Shown here: one piece after another, positions 33,963 to 44,000 of the stretch
Layout: each line of letters opens with the position of its first letter
How positions within the stretch are numbered: position 1 is the first letter of the stretch
Source of the DNA: Paludibacteraceae bacterium
GTDB taxonomy: Bacteria > Bacteroidota > Bacteroidia > Bacteroidales > Paludibacteraceae
Assembly: GCA_017649925.1 (NCBI GenBank)
Contig: JAGCFX010000082.1
Location: forward strand, 59,760 to 123,759
DNA: 64,000 nt
Reading direction: 5' to 3'
Notes under the pieces: generated by a model
What the model was told of the DNA's origin: nothing
What the model saw: only the letters and a program-made list of their open reading frames with translations
The model's database searches: none
Translations under genes and position numbers: made by a program

Positions 33963-35063
33963 ATGTTTCGCTACTCATTTTACATATTAATCTGCAGTTT
34001 GACAGTAATGGCAATATTGATGTTTGCCATCCCCCTTCCGCAGAAAGACAAGCGGCTCAAGGGCTATATGTTCTCACGATGGATGCTGGCCCTTTCGTAT
34101 ATCGCGTTAGCCGTATATTGTATTTTCAAGGGCAGGTTGGAATTAGAGTTATTCAGTCCTATATTCCTATTTATGGCAAACCTGCAGGCAGTACTATTAG
34201 CCCTATCACATATCAACCTCATCCATCCGCAGCGCGTGACGACGAAATCGGTATTGCTGCATTTTGTGCCCATGGCGATATGTCTGAGCGCTTATGGTAT
34301 TGTACGGTTATTCGCATCTCATGTGACATTGGATAGTTATGCCACTTTGACGGAAAAAATCGGTCAAGCCGAAGTGATAATACGTGTTATATGGATGGGG
34401 CAATACATTGCCACCTACATATATTTTATGTGCATGTTTGCGCGCGAGTTCCGCCGGTGGCAAAATATAGCCGCGGACTTTTTTGCGGACGAGCAGTACA
34501 TTTCCATTTCTTTAATACAGGCAAGTTGGATTGTCTTACTCGTAATCGGCTTGATCACCTTCGGCATTACCGCCAGTTTACAACCGGAGATATCTGCAGT
34601 ACTTAATATGATTATATTGGCACTATATATTGCCATGGGCATCCTATTTCTTCAATACCCGAGACTCTTTATGGAAATGAAACCAGTACTTTATGAGGGA
34701 AAAGAAGAATCGGGCAAGGCAGCGAATAACAGATGGGAGAAGATACGCAAGCAGATAATAGCCCAAGAGATGTATCTGCGTCGCGGAATCACATTGGAAC
34801 AAGTAGCTCGCGAGGTTGGTGTGAGCCGGACTATACTGAGTAACACTCTCAACCAACAAGAAGGAATGAACTTCAATTCATTTATCAACCGCCTGCGTAT
34901 CCAAGAGGCACAACGGCTGATGCGGGAAAAGAAAGGACTGAGTTTGCTGGAAATTGCCGAACAAGTGGGCTATGCCGAACAAAGTCATTTTCATCATCAA
35001 TTCAAACACTGGTCCGGGAAAACGCCCCGGGAATGGAAGATAAGTTTAGGGGAAGATGTATAA
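33963..35063 (+). CDS. Membrane-anchored AraC-family transcriptional regulator
   Basis: The start at 33963 is the only Met downstream of the promoter that keeps the first helix. The long upstream frame lies in the promoter. The 366-residue product has about seven hydrophobic helices (residues 1-240) and then an AraC/XylS DNA-binding domain: AREVGVSRTILSNTLNQQEG near residue 275 and LSLLEIAEQVGYAEQSHFHHQFKHWSGKTPREWK near residue 320, the two helix-turn-helices. Such proteins sense a signal at the membrane and act on local genes. It sits next to the pectin locus on the opposite strand, so it may control it. A strong terminator follows. Confidence 0.88.
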   Translation: MFRYSFYILICSLTVMAILMFAIPLPQKDKRLKGYMFSRWMLALSYIALAVYCIFKGRLELELFSPIFLFMANLQAVLLALSHINLIHPQRVTTKSVLLHFVPMAICLSAYGIVRLFASHVTLDSYATLTEKIGQAEVIIRVIWMGQYIATYIYFMCMFAREFRRWQNIAADFFADEQYISISLIQASWIVLLVIGLITFGITASLQPEISAVLNMIILALYIAMGILFLQYPRLFMEMKPVLYEGKEESGKAANNRWEKIRKQIIAQEMYLRRGITLEQVAREVGVSRTILSNTLNQQEGMNFNSFINRLRIQEAQRLMREKKGLSLLEIAEQVGYAEQSHFHHQFKHWSGKTPREWKISLGEDV

Positions 35064-35102
35064 CGGTTCTTAGTGGTAACAGAAGGGTAACGATGATGAC
35101 TC

Positions 35103-35172
35103 TCGATAATGGTTCGATATTGACTCGATATTGGTTCGATATTGGTTCGATATTGGTTCGATATTGGTTCGA
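35103..35172 (+). repeat. 11-bp tandem repeat after the AraC gene
   Basis: Six complete tandem units and a partial seventh of TCGATATTGGT begin 40 bases after the stop of the AraC gene. The first two units carry changes and the next four are perfect. Confidence 0.9.
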
Positions 35173-35208
35173 ACACAATTCTATCCATCTGACATATAAA
35201 ACATACAA

Positions 35209-35240
35209 AAAAATGCAGGCTCATACGAGTCTGCATTTTT
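35209..35240 (+). terminator. Terminator of the AraC gene
   Basis: A 10-bp stem AAAAATGCAG/CTGCATTTTT, extended by an inner CTC/GAG pair, encloses a short loop and ends in TTTTT. It can serve in both directions. Confidence 0.8.
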
Positions 35241-35304
35241 AGTATTACTTCGTAATGATTAGAGTTGTGCGCCGAGCCGTTCTAGGGCCATTGGCGCGCA
35301 ATTC

Positions 35305-36000
35305 TTACAATTGTGCACCAAGAGCGTTGTATTTAACACCATTCTTGATGATAACAACTTGGCCGTTCTCGAAAGTCTTAACAGCCTTTGCGCCATCGAA
35401 TACATTGTCAACAGCCTGATTGCCGCTAATGACAATCTTTGTCAAGTTATAGCCACCTGCAGTGCAACGAATAGTAACAGTAGAAGCTATCGCTTGAACA
35501 GTTATATCTTGATATTGGGTATTTTCACCACTGGCCTTAGCAGGAAGAACACGATCCCCTGATACCCAGGTACAACCAGTTAATGCTGTTCCTTTCGATT
35601 CGCTATCCTCAAAAGAATTCGCTGTACTACCTTTAGAACCAACTGTTAAAGTAATCATTGAGCCTACTGCAACATTTTTGAAAGTTAAATCACGTTGATC
35701 TCCATTAAGAGTTATTTTATCATTAGGAGATACGGTATAAGCCTCTTTTACGGAGGAATTACTATAAGTGAACTCAATGTTAGGCAGTTGGGCAATAGTA
35801 AGCGTCATTAACTTTTCATCAGCTGTTTCTCCACCCTTAGTTTTGATAACGAAATAACCCTTGCTTTCATTCCACTCTTTAGTTCCATTTTTTACTGTGA
35901 GATCAGCATCTGCAAACGCTAATTCTTTGAAATCGTACGTTTGTGCGTTAACTGTGAGCGCTGCAACAGCAGCAGCTGCGAAGAGGAAAATTTTCTTCAT
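35305..36000 (-). CDS. Small secreted beta-rich protein of the pectin region
   Basis: The 231-residue product has a signal peptide (MKKIFLFAAAAVAALTVNAQ). The rest is predicted beta-strand with repeated polar and aromatic residues (YDFKELAFADADLTVKNGTK). I do not recognise a catalytic family. Similar small proteins occur near carbohydrate loci in Bacteroidales. The C-terminus NGQVVIIKNGVKYNALGAQL shares the NGQ..I...Y...G pattern with the giant secreted protein and the BspA-like protein, a likely sorting or anchoring signal. It has its own promoter (36125-36157) with a leader of about 115 nt. Its stop is followed within 50 bases by a remnant of a similar tail. Confidence 0.75.
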   Translation of the reverse strand: MKKIFLFAAAAVAALTVNAQTYDFKELAFADADLTVKNGTKEWNESKGYFVIKTKGGETADEKLMTLTIAQLPNIEFTYSNSSVKEAYTVSPNDKITLNGDQRDLTFKNVAVGSMITLTVGSKGSTANSFEDSESKGTALTGCTWVSGDRVLPAKASGENTQYQDITVQAIASTVTIRCTAGGYNLTKIVISGNQAVDNVFDGAKAVKTFENGQVVIIKNGVKYNALGAQL

Positions 36001-36124
36001 AATTGTTGAGTTTTAAATTGTTAATATTTAAGTGTTAATTAATTAAATAGTCGAAAGTCGAAAAACAAAAGACCGCCCTACGGACTCAAAGTCATTTTGC
36101 TAAATTTACTTTACAAAATCCGCT

Positions 36125-36157
36125 GCAAAGGTACTACATTTTCCGGAAATATGCAAG
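36125..36157 (-). promoter_or_regulatory. Promoter of the small secreted protein gene
   Basis: The minus strand has -33 TTGCATATTTCC (ending about 36156) and -7 TACCTTTGC (36125-36133), followed by AGCGGATTTTG. The leader to the ATG at 36000 is about 118 nt with no other gene in it. Confidence 0.85.
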
Positions 36158-36192
36158 TACATACTGCCGAAAAATGTAGAAATTTTGTGTTT

Positions 36193-37689
36193 TTACTCCG
36201 CAGCGTCCGGATCTTTGCCGTTATAACGGATGTTTTTTATCTTCTTATAGTCCTCGATAGGCATGGGTTTGGGGTTGATCTGGCAGTTGGTAAAGTTGAT
36301 ATCCTCCGCGAACTCCAGTTTGATGCCTTTGCGGTTGCCGAGGATAGTCACCTGGTCAAAGAGGATGTTATGGACCGGGAAACCTTTGAGTCCCTGGATA
36401 TCGACCGCTTGCTTGGAACCGATGCAGGTGATATTGCGGAAAGTGATATTTGACCAATCGGGGAAGAACGCCTCTTTGTTATCCTTATCGGTTGCGCTCA
36501 CGCCCGCACCCTTATCGGCATAGCCGGAGGAGATAAGGAAAGCGGACTCGAGGATATCCTTCATAATGATATTATAGCAATAGATATCTTCGCACCAACC
36601 GCCACGTCCCGGCGCTGATTTGAAACGGCAGCCGATGTCCGTGCCTTCGAAGCGGCAGTCCTTGACAACGATGCGCTGCATGCCACCGGAAAACTCAGAG
36701 CCGATAACGAACCCGCCATGCGCCCGATAAACGGTATCGTTGGTAATGAGGAAGTCGCGTTGCGGACCAGCCGCCACACCTTTTTCGCCGACGCCGCCTT
36801 TCATACAGATACCATCGTCGCCGCAAGAGATATTACAATTGACGATGAGCGCGACCTGAACGTTACCAGGGTCCATGGCATCTCCGTTCTGCGCCCAGTG
36901 CGGGCAGCGGATGTTGACGCCATCTATAATAAGGTTTTGCACGCGCGTGGGCACGAAGTGGAACTTAGGCGAGTTGAGGAGGTGGACATGCTCCATAAGG
37001 ACATTCTTGGAGTCGGTAATATTGACCAAGTGCGGTCGCATCTTCTCCTGTATGATCGGGTCAGCGGCGATGTTAGGCACGTTGAGGTTCTTATTGAGGT
37101 TGAAAGGATACCACACTTTCCAGTTCTTGCTGTTGCCATCCTGCTTGAGTGTGCCGCCCATAGCAAGCACCTCATTCCAGATGTCCTCGTCCACTTTCTT
37201 CTGCTTAACGGGTCGCCAATAGATACCTTGTCCGTCAAGTGTACCATAGCCGGTGATGGCTACGTTCTCCAGTTTGGAACCATAGACGCAGGCGTTGCAT
37301 TTCTTGGAGCCATCACGGAGAGTATCAGACTTTTGAACATAGAGTTCTTTGTTGGTCGAGAAGAGGATGGTGGCATTGTCAGCCAGATGGAGATCGAAGT
37401 TACTGATGAGTTTGATCGGTCCTGTGAGCCACTTGCCGTCGGGCACGATAAGATGTCCGCCGCCTTGTTTTTTGAGGTGCTTGAGTGCCGCCGCGAAAGC
37501 TTCAGAGTTATCCGTAACACCGTCTCCGACAGCGCCGAAGTCCGTAAGGGTAACGGTATAATCAGGAATAACGATTTCGCGCACTTCCTCTACTGCACAC
37601 GGCAGATTGGTATAGTAATGTGAGTACTTTGTTTGCGCCAAGGTCACCACACTCACCAGCGCAAAAACAGAAAGAATCAGTTTTCTCAT
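36193..37689 (-). CDS. GH28 family polygalacturonase-like glycoside hydrolase
   Basis: GH28 enzymes cleave polygalacturonan or rhamnogalacturonan by inverting hydrolysis. The 498-residue product has a signal peptide (MRKLILSVFALVSVVTLAQ) and a right-handed beta-helix. The N-terminal DFGAVGDGVTDNSEAF fold start is present. The catalytic motifs appear as AQNGDAMDPG near residue 267, the CGDDGICMKGG region near residue 290 (usual GDD), and RAHGGFVIGSEF near residue 323 (usual GHG). Its start lies 27 nt after the pectate lyase stop, so it is the last gene of the SusC operon. It probably acts in the periplasm on imported oligomers. Confidence 0.92.
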   Translation of the reverse strand: MRKLILSVFALVSVVTLAQTKYSHYYTNLPCAVEEVREIVIPDYTVTLTDFGAVGDGVTDNSEAFAAALKHLKKQGGGHLIVPDGKWLTGPIKLISNFDLHLADNATILFSTNKELYVQKSDTLRDGSKKCNACVYGSKLENVAITGYGTLDGQGIYWRPVKQKKVDEDIWNEVLAMGGTLKQDGNSKNWKVWYPFNLNKNLNVPNIAADPIIQEKMRPHLVNITDSKNVLMEHVHLLNSPKFHFVPTRVQNLIIDGVNIRCPHWAQNGDAMDPGNVQVALIVNCNISCGDDGICMKGGVGEKGVAAGPQRDFLITNDTVYRAHGGFVIGSEFSGGMQRIVVKDCRFEGTDIGCRFKSAPGRGGWCEDIYCYNIIMKDILESAFLISSGYADKGAGVSATDKDNKEAFFPDWSNITFRNITCIGSKQAVDIQGLKGFPVHNILFDQVTILGNRKGIKLEFAEDINFTNCQINPKPMPIEDYKKIKNIRYNGKDPDAAE

Positions 37690-37716
37690 AAGTCAATTTT
37701 ATTACATTCTATCGGA

Positions 37717-39150
37717 TTAGAACAAATTCTGTACCAAACTATTCAGATACACTTCCAAATTGGTATATTCTTTATCCAACGTATAGAGTTTGCCGTCTTC
37801 GGAAGAGTTCTTATCCAGTCCGTTAGCATCCTCCCACACATCGGGCATACCATCATGGTCGGTGTCCGCGGGAGCGGGTTCGCTGTTGAGCGTCGGATAG
37901 CCGCCTACATCGGACGGCGAGTCTATGAGTCCGTTGGTAGAACCGTTGGAGCCCTTATGGGTGTACGAGCCGTTTCGCACTTCCGAAACGATGCGTGCGT
38001 CGATGCCATCGCGGCGGAGTGAACAGCCGGCTTTGGTGAGCACGGTCTCAAAGGCCTGTTCTGCTGATTGCTCGTCTGTCAGCGGCGTCATACCCTCCGT
38101 CCAACGCGCAGTAGCTTTCACGTCATCGGTCTTCACGGTCGCGCCTTCCCAGTTATTTTGGGTCACAGCATCCGAGCCGAACATATAATTGCCGGAAAGG
38201 AAGAACTTACCCGGAATAAGCGTATGCCCGTCGGAACAAAGCGAACAACTGACGGTCGGGTCAACGAGACGGTTTTTCTTTTTCGTTGCCGGTCCGTACT
38301 TGTAGTAGTTATTGACCATGTTGATCTTACGTACTTGGTCATATCCCTCGCCGCCGTAGGTGGAGTTTCCTCCCCAGTTATAGACGACATTATTGACGTA
38401 GTCAATAGGTCCGAAACATTTGTTGTTAACGTAGGAATGGTCAAATCGTGGGTTACGACTGTCATGATGGGCCAACAAATTATGATGGAAAGAGGCATTC
38501 GTACCACCCCAAATACCACCATAGCCGTGGTCGCCTTTGACGTGAACAGACTTGCGGAGACTCTCGGTGATGAAGCAGTACTGGAGCGTGAAGTCGGTAT
38601 TGCCATAAACGCTGACGCACTCATCCGTACACCAAGAGAAAGAGCAGTGGTCGATGATAATATTCTTATGGTCGTTGATGGAAAGAGCATCACCCTCCAC
38701 TTTATTCTGGTCTCCCATGCGGAAACGCAGGAAACGGATGATGACATTGCTGGCTTTGACCACCACAGGATAGCCGGCAATACAGATGCCGTCGCCGGGA
38801 GCAGTCTGTCCGGCGATAGTGACATTACCGCTCGGTATATCCAGTTGACTGGTAAGGTTAATCGTGCCGGATACATCGAAGACGATAGTTCTTGTGCCGT
38901 CCATCTGAACCGCTTTGCGCAGCGTACCGAGTGCAGGTTGACCTGTAGTCTTGTCGCGTGCGTCTTCAAGCGTCGTGACATGAACCACCACGCCTCCGCG
39001 ACCGCCCGACGCCAAGGAACCTCCGCCTTGCGCGCCAGGGAACGCCAATACGGACGTAACGGGTTCCGGATCCGGACCGTTTCCATTACATGCCGCGAGG
39101 CAGAACAGTAATCCGAACAGGAAATATCCTATTTTAGTATAAGTAGTCAT
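37717..39150 (-). CDS. Pectate lyase (PL1 family) lipoprotein
   Basis: PL1 enzymes cleave polygalacturonan by beta-elimination. The 477-residue product has a lipoprotein signal (FGLLFCLAACNGN, lipidated Cys near residue 21), then a beta-helix: GAQGGGSLASGGRGG near residue 39, GTINLTSQLDIPSGNVTIAGQ, and NIIIDHCSFSWCTDECVSVY near residue 165 with calcium-binding and catalytic region residues. It should be surface or outer membrane anchored and make the first cuts. The ATG at 39150 overlaps the SusD stop by 17 nt. A C-terminal DTDHDGMPDVWE sequence resembles a calcium-binding dockerin/thrombospondin-type loop. Confidence 0.92.
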   Translation of the reverse strand: MTTYTKIGYFLFGLLFCLAACNGNGPDPEPVTSVLAFPGAQGGGSLASGGRGGVVVHVTTLEDARDKTTGQPALGTLRKAVQMDGTRTIVFDVSGTINLTSQLDIPSGNVTIAGQTAPGDGICIAGYPVVVKASNVIIRFLRFRMGDQNKVEGDALSINDHKNIIIDHCSFSWCTDECVSVYGNTDFTLQYCFITESLRKSVHVKGDHGYGGIWGGTNASFHHNLLAHHDSRNPRFDHSYVNNKCFGPIDYVNNVVYNWGGNSTYGGEGYDQVRKINMVNNYYKYGPATKKKNRLVDPTVSCSLCSDGHTLIPGKFFLSGNYMFGSDAVTQNNWEGATVKTDDVKATARWTEGMTPLTDEQSAEQAFETVLTKAGCSLRRDGIDARIVSEVRNGSYTHKGSNGSTNGLIDSPSDVGGYPTLNSEPAPADTDHDGMPDVWEDANGLDKNSSEDGKLYTLDKEYTNLEVYLNSLVQNLF

Positions 39151-41077
39151 TCCAAAGCGTACCGTTTGAAGCGGCGATATTCACATCGAAGATCGGCCAG
39201 TACTGATGCATATCAATGTCCGTTCCGGGCTTAAAGAGATACCAGTTCTCGGTGGTGATATTGGGCACTTCGTCTTTATCGAAGAAGGACTTAACTACCC
39301 ATCCGTCTTCCTTGTTAAACTCCGCGGGGCGTTCTGCATCAACGTCCAATCCGACAAACTTATCGAAGACGAACGCGGCGCCGTTCTGTGCATATTGGTC
39401 ATCGCGGGTATAATGGAACCAGACGGAGTCGGGACGACCGGCATAAGCGCCGGAGTTACTCTGCAGGTCATAAACCGCTAACTGGGTTGCTTCCAGTTTC
39501 TCTTTGAGCAATCCCCACCGCATGAGATCATACTTGCGGATGTTCTCTCCGCAGAACTCAAAGGCGCGCTCGTCAACTAGAGCATTGAATGTCAGCGGGA
39601 TAACAGGTAAGCCTGCGCGTTCACGCACCTTGTCGAGACATGTCTGCGCACTGATGCCATAAAGATCGGAAGGAGCATTGCCTTCTTTGGAACCGATAGC
39701 GGCTTCAGCGAACATAAGGAGAACATCCGTGTAGCGCAGGACAGGCATGTCCACGCCGTCTTCGTTCGACGCATAACTGCGTTTCATCCACTCTACGCGT
39801 AGTTTGCCGCAGTAGAGTTGCGAGATATTCGATTGTTTCTGGTACACTTTCTTATCCGAAGCTGGCACACCGGGGAAAGCGGCCTCCGTGGTGGAGGAAG
39901 CAGTGCCTTGTCCGTTATCATATTCCCACGTCCATGGCAGGATGGTGACGTTACGGCGTTTATCCGCTTTGTCATACGCATAGTAGAACGTCGGCACTAT
40001 CTCAATCATCGCCTGCGTCTTCGCGTTATTCGCGTTGCCGTCGCCATAGGAGATGGTGTTGATAAGTGCTCCAGCGCAGTTGGTGGACATCTTATTGCCC
40101 GTCAGTGCCAGCACCTGTCCGCGCGCACCGTCGAGGAACGGCAATGCCCAGATCCACTCGGATTTAGAGTAGTCAGTGACATCCTGGCAGAGATCTTTGA
40201 ACACATCTTCAAAGTCATCCTTGAATTTCCAGTCTTCCTGCTTGATGATCTGCGCGCAAGCCCACACTACCTCCTGGTATAGTTCTTGACGTGTCCCCGG
40301 ATCTTTGACGTTGTATTGAACGGAGCAAGCCTTTGTTCCACCTTTAGTGAACACGTCAGGTCGCATTGCCAAACCGGCATACATCATATCTGCGCGTGCT
40401 AGCAGACCGAGAGCCAAGGCTTTGCTCGGGCGACCGGTGTAGTTGGCGGCTTTGGCAATAGGCACAGACGCCGACCATGGCATCAACCGCGCTGCCTCTT
40501 TGAGGTCCACGCGCAACTGCTCGAACACCACATTACGGTCTTGTTTCTCGGTATATAGCACATCCGGGTTATGGCCGTTGAAGGACTCAAAGCTTGCCGG
40601 CACATCACCCCACAGTTTGACCATCTCAAGGTAACAGAAAGCGCGTAGCGTGAGTGCTTCGCCCAGCAGATATTTGATGGTGGTATTTGTAGTATCGGAA
40701 TATGCCCGAATACCATCCACAACTACATTTGCGCGCTCGATAGCCGAGTTGAGATATGCCCACGGGTCTTTACCATTGGAGGTGGAGAGGTTTCCCGTAC
40801 CACCGGTCATGTTATACGCCGCATACTCAGCATCCTCCGATTTCGAGCAGTGCTCAATATCCGTATTCATCGCCACATAGCCGCCACAGAGACGGTTACG
40901 GAACGACTTGTCCTCTCCGAAACAATTATAGATAGCGCCGATGGCTTGCTCGGTCAATTCAGCGGATTTGTACACCGCTTCGTCCATGGCTGATGGAGAT
41001 TCGGTTTCAAAGAAATCCTTCTCACAGGCTACCAATGTCAGTGCCAACGCACCTAAAAGAAAATATTTTGCTTTCAT
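39134..41077 (-). CDS. SusD/RagB-family surface glycan-binding lipoprotein
   Basis: SusD-like lipoproteins sit as a lid on the SusC channel and bind glycan at the surface. The 647-residue product has a lipoprotein signal (LGALALTLVACEKDFFE). The SusD features are the early alpha-helical TPR-like region (TTIKYLLGEALTLRAFCYLE near residue 135), MRRG-like and the C-terminal NALVDERAFEFCGENIRKYDLMRWG near residue 510. It follows susC by 21 nt, the standard order. The target is probably pectin from the neighbouring enzymes. Confidence 0.95.
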   Translation of the reverse strand: MKAKYFLLGALALTLVACEKDFFETESPSAMDEAVYKSAELTEQAIGAIYNCFGEDKSFRNRLCGGYVAMNTDIEHCSKSEDAEYAAYNMTGGTGNLSTSNGKDPWAYLNSAIERANVVVDGIRAYSDTTNTTIKYLLGEALTLRAFCYLEMVKLWGDVPASFESFNGHNPDVLYTEKQDRNVVFEQLRVDLKEAARLMPWSASVPIAKAANYTGRPSKALALGLLARADMMYAGLAMRPDVFTKGGTKACSVQYNVKDPGTRQELYQEVVWACAQIIKQEDWKFKDDFEDVFKDLCQDVTDYSKSEWIWALPFLDGARGQVLALTGNKMSTNCAGALINTISYGDGNANNAKTQAMIEIVPTFYYAYDKADKRRNVTILPWTWEYDNGQGTASSTTEAAFPGVPASDKKVYQKQSNISQLYCGKLRVEWMKRSYASNEDGVDMPVLRYTDVLLMFAEAAIGSKEGNAPSDLYGISAQTCLDKVRERAGLPVIPLTFNALVDERAFEFCGENIRKYDLMRWGLLKEKLEATQLAVYDLQSNSGAYAGRPDSVWFHYTRDDQYAQNGAAFVFDKFVGLDVDAERPAEFNKEDGWVVKSFFDKDEVPNITTENWYLFKPGTDIDMHQYWPIFDVNIAASNGTLWNDYLY

Positions 41078-41098
41078 AATGATAAGTATTTACGGTGA

Positions 41099-44000
41099 TT
41101 AGAACTGGATATTCATACCAATGTTAACACCCCTGCTCTTCGGGTACGCGGAGAAGTCCACACCCGGTGTCAACGGGTTCTTGGACGAGCGAGTATCCAC
41201 CTCCGGATCCAGACCGCTGTACTTGGTAGCACAGAAGAGGTTGGTGCCCTGTACATAGACGCGGATATTGGTGATCACTTTGGTCTTCTGCATCCACTCT
41301 TTCGGTAGCGAGTAGCCAAGCGTGAGTTGATTGAGGCGGAGGAAAGAACCGTCTTCCATGTCAAGGTCCGTCACTACATAATGCGACATAATCGGGCTAT
41401 GGTTGATAGCACCTTTGTTGGCGTTCATCTGGTCCAATTGCGCTGCAAATGCTGCATATTCATCACCGAACATCAGTGCGCTGGTGGCGTAAACATCCGG
41501 CATATATTGACCTTGGGCGGAGAAGAGCGAATAGCGATTGTTGAAACTCATAGCAGAGATGAGGTTACGCATTTTCGTTTTCTCTGTGATAGTGGTATAC
41601 TCCATCTTGGAGAGGTTCAAGATCTTGTTTCCGAAAGCGAAGGTAAAGTTAGCCGCGAGGTCAAACTTACCCCACTTGTCACCGCCGATGTTAAAGTTGA
41701 TATTGAAACCTCCGGTGTGCGTTGGAACGGTGTTGCCCAGAATGGTCTTATCCGCTTCGGTGATTTTACCGTCTCCGTCAAGATCTTTGAACTTGATAGA
41801 ACCCGGCACAGGTGAATTGGTAAGGAATCCATCGCCGTAAGTAGGCACATCACTCTTCAAGCCCCAAGCGTGGGTGGAGGACAAGTAACTCTGGAAGTCC
41901 GATGCGGTGTAATATCCATCGGTTACATAGCCATATACATTGCCGACCGGTTGACCAACCTCAAGCAAGAACTCTGCCGTTGTCAAGTATTCGGACGAGC
42001 CGAAACAACTGGTCTGCGCAAGCATCGAGGTAACTTTTCCCAGGTCTTGAATACGGGTTTTGTTGAACGAGATATTGGCATCCACAGAGAGGTTGTAACT
42101 CAGACTCTTGGATTTATGGTCGAGGATGATTCCCTTGATGGAGAACTCCATACCCATGTTACGTGTAGAGCCGATGTTCTGGTATTGGTAGTTATACCGT
42201 GCCGGAATAATCTGACGAATAATCAGGTCCTTGGTGGTATTCCAGTAGAGATCGATGGTACCGGTAAGGCGCTCATTGAAGAAGCCGTAGTCAATACCGA
42301 AGTCACGCGTGATCGTGGTTTCCCATTTGAGGTCCGGGTTCGCCGCAATCTTATCAGCGCCGCCGACCACGAGAATGTTACTTGTGCCTTGCCCCATATC
42401 GAAATAGGTCATTTGCTGCGAGAGATAGTCGGGATGCAAGTAGCCCAGATCCACGTTGTTATTACCCGCCATACCTATTGAGAGACGGAACTTCATGTTA
42501 CTCAGCCAAGAAGCGGCATCTTGCATGAATTCCTCATCCGACATACGCCATGCGACAGCACCCGAAGGGAAGTACCCCCATTGGTGTCCTTTGGCAAAAC
42601 GCGTTGAGCAGTCTGCACGGAAAGTACCGGTGATGTAATAGCGGCCTTTGTAGTCATAGTTGGCACGTGCCAGGAAGGACAACTGGTTGTCACGCGGGTT
42701 GATATAATTGGTAAACTCGGAATAAGCGGCTTGACCCATATAGTTAAAGATCTCGCCGTGCAGCACATCATAACTGCCTTTGTATCCGAATCCGTACTCG
42801 TTTTGTATCTCTCCTTTGCGCATCACCGTCTCCTCACCCACGAGCACGCTCACATTATGGTCGCTATTGAAAGACTGCTTCCATTCCAATGTATTGTGGT
42901 TGGTAAGCGAAGAACGACGTTCGTCGGTTACCTGGATCTGTGCCGTACCTCCCTCTATACCAGGCCGACCGGTGTTACGCGAGAAATAAGTGGTAGGACC
43001 GTAATAACGATCGGTGGTAGTATAGCGGCTCTCATAACCGATATCCGAACGCACTGTGAAGTACTTCGCGAATTTATAACTTACATAGCCCTGAATATTC
43101 CACTTCTTATCCAATTTGAGTTTGTAGTTATCACGGATCGTGGTCAGCGGGTCATAGAGCGAGCCAAAGGTCTCATCCTCATCCTCCACAGTGCCATCGT
43201 TTTTCGACAGCAACACCGTAGGAGTATAAACTACGCAGTTACGCAAACGGGATTCAGTGGAAGTACCATTATCCTTCACGGCGTTGGAACCCGAGCCCAA
43301 CACTTCTGTGCTTGTATAACGAGTGGAGAAGCCTATTGTGAAGTTCTTGAAAGGTTTGAACTTCGCCTTTCCGGAGATATTATTTCGGATGTAGTTCGAC
43401 TGCTCCATGATAGCCTTGTCATCAATACGGTTATACGACAAGGTAAAGTTGGCATTCTTGTTACCGCCGCTCAAGCTGACAGACTGATTGGAGTTAAAAC
43501 CGGTACGTCCGAACGTCTTGTCTTGCCAATCGATGAACTCATGTTGAGAAGGATCAGCATATTCTTCCAGCAATTCCGAGATAGAAGAGTTCTCGATTTC
43601 TGAAGGGTCTTTGTACTTCGAGTCGTTATAAACCTTATCGAAATATGCGTAGAAATTGCTGCGTAATGCAGAAAGAGAATTGTCCTTTTGATAAGCCCAC
43701 TCATATTGCATCAAGGCAAAATCCTCCGGGTTCATAACATCATATTTCTTGGCAATCTTCTTCCATCCGATGAATCCGGAGTAGTCAACATGGAATACCA
43801 TCTTATCGTCATCCGAATCAGCATCCTTTGTGGTAATAATGATAACGCCGTTAGCACCTTGCGCACCATAGATGGCAGTTGCTGCTGCATCTTTCAAGAC
43901 GTCCATCGAAGCGATGTCGCTCGGCGCAATATCCGAAATCGAACTAACCGGCATTCCGTCCACAATATAAAGAGGGTCGTTGGATTGCGTCAAAGACGTA

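Noticed and set aside
35103-35172. CRISPR array
   Set aside because: Units are 11 bp and have no unique spacers, and no cas genes are present, so it is a minisatellite.
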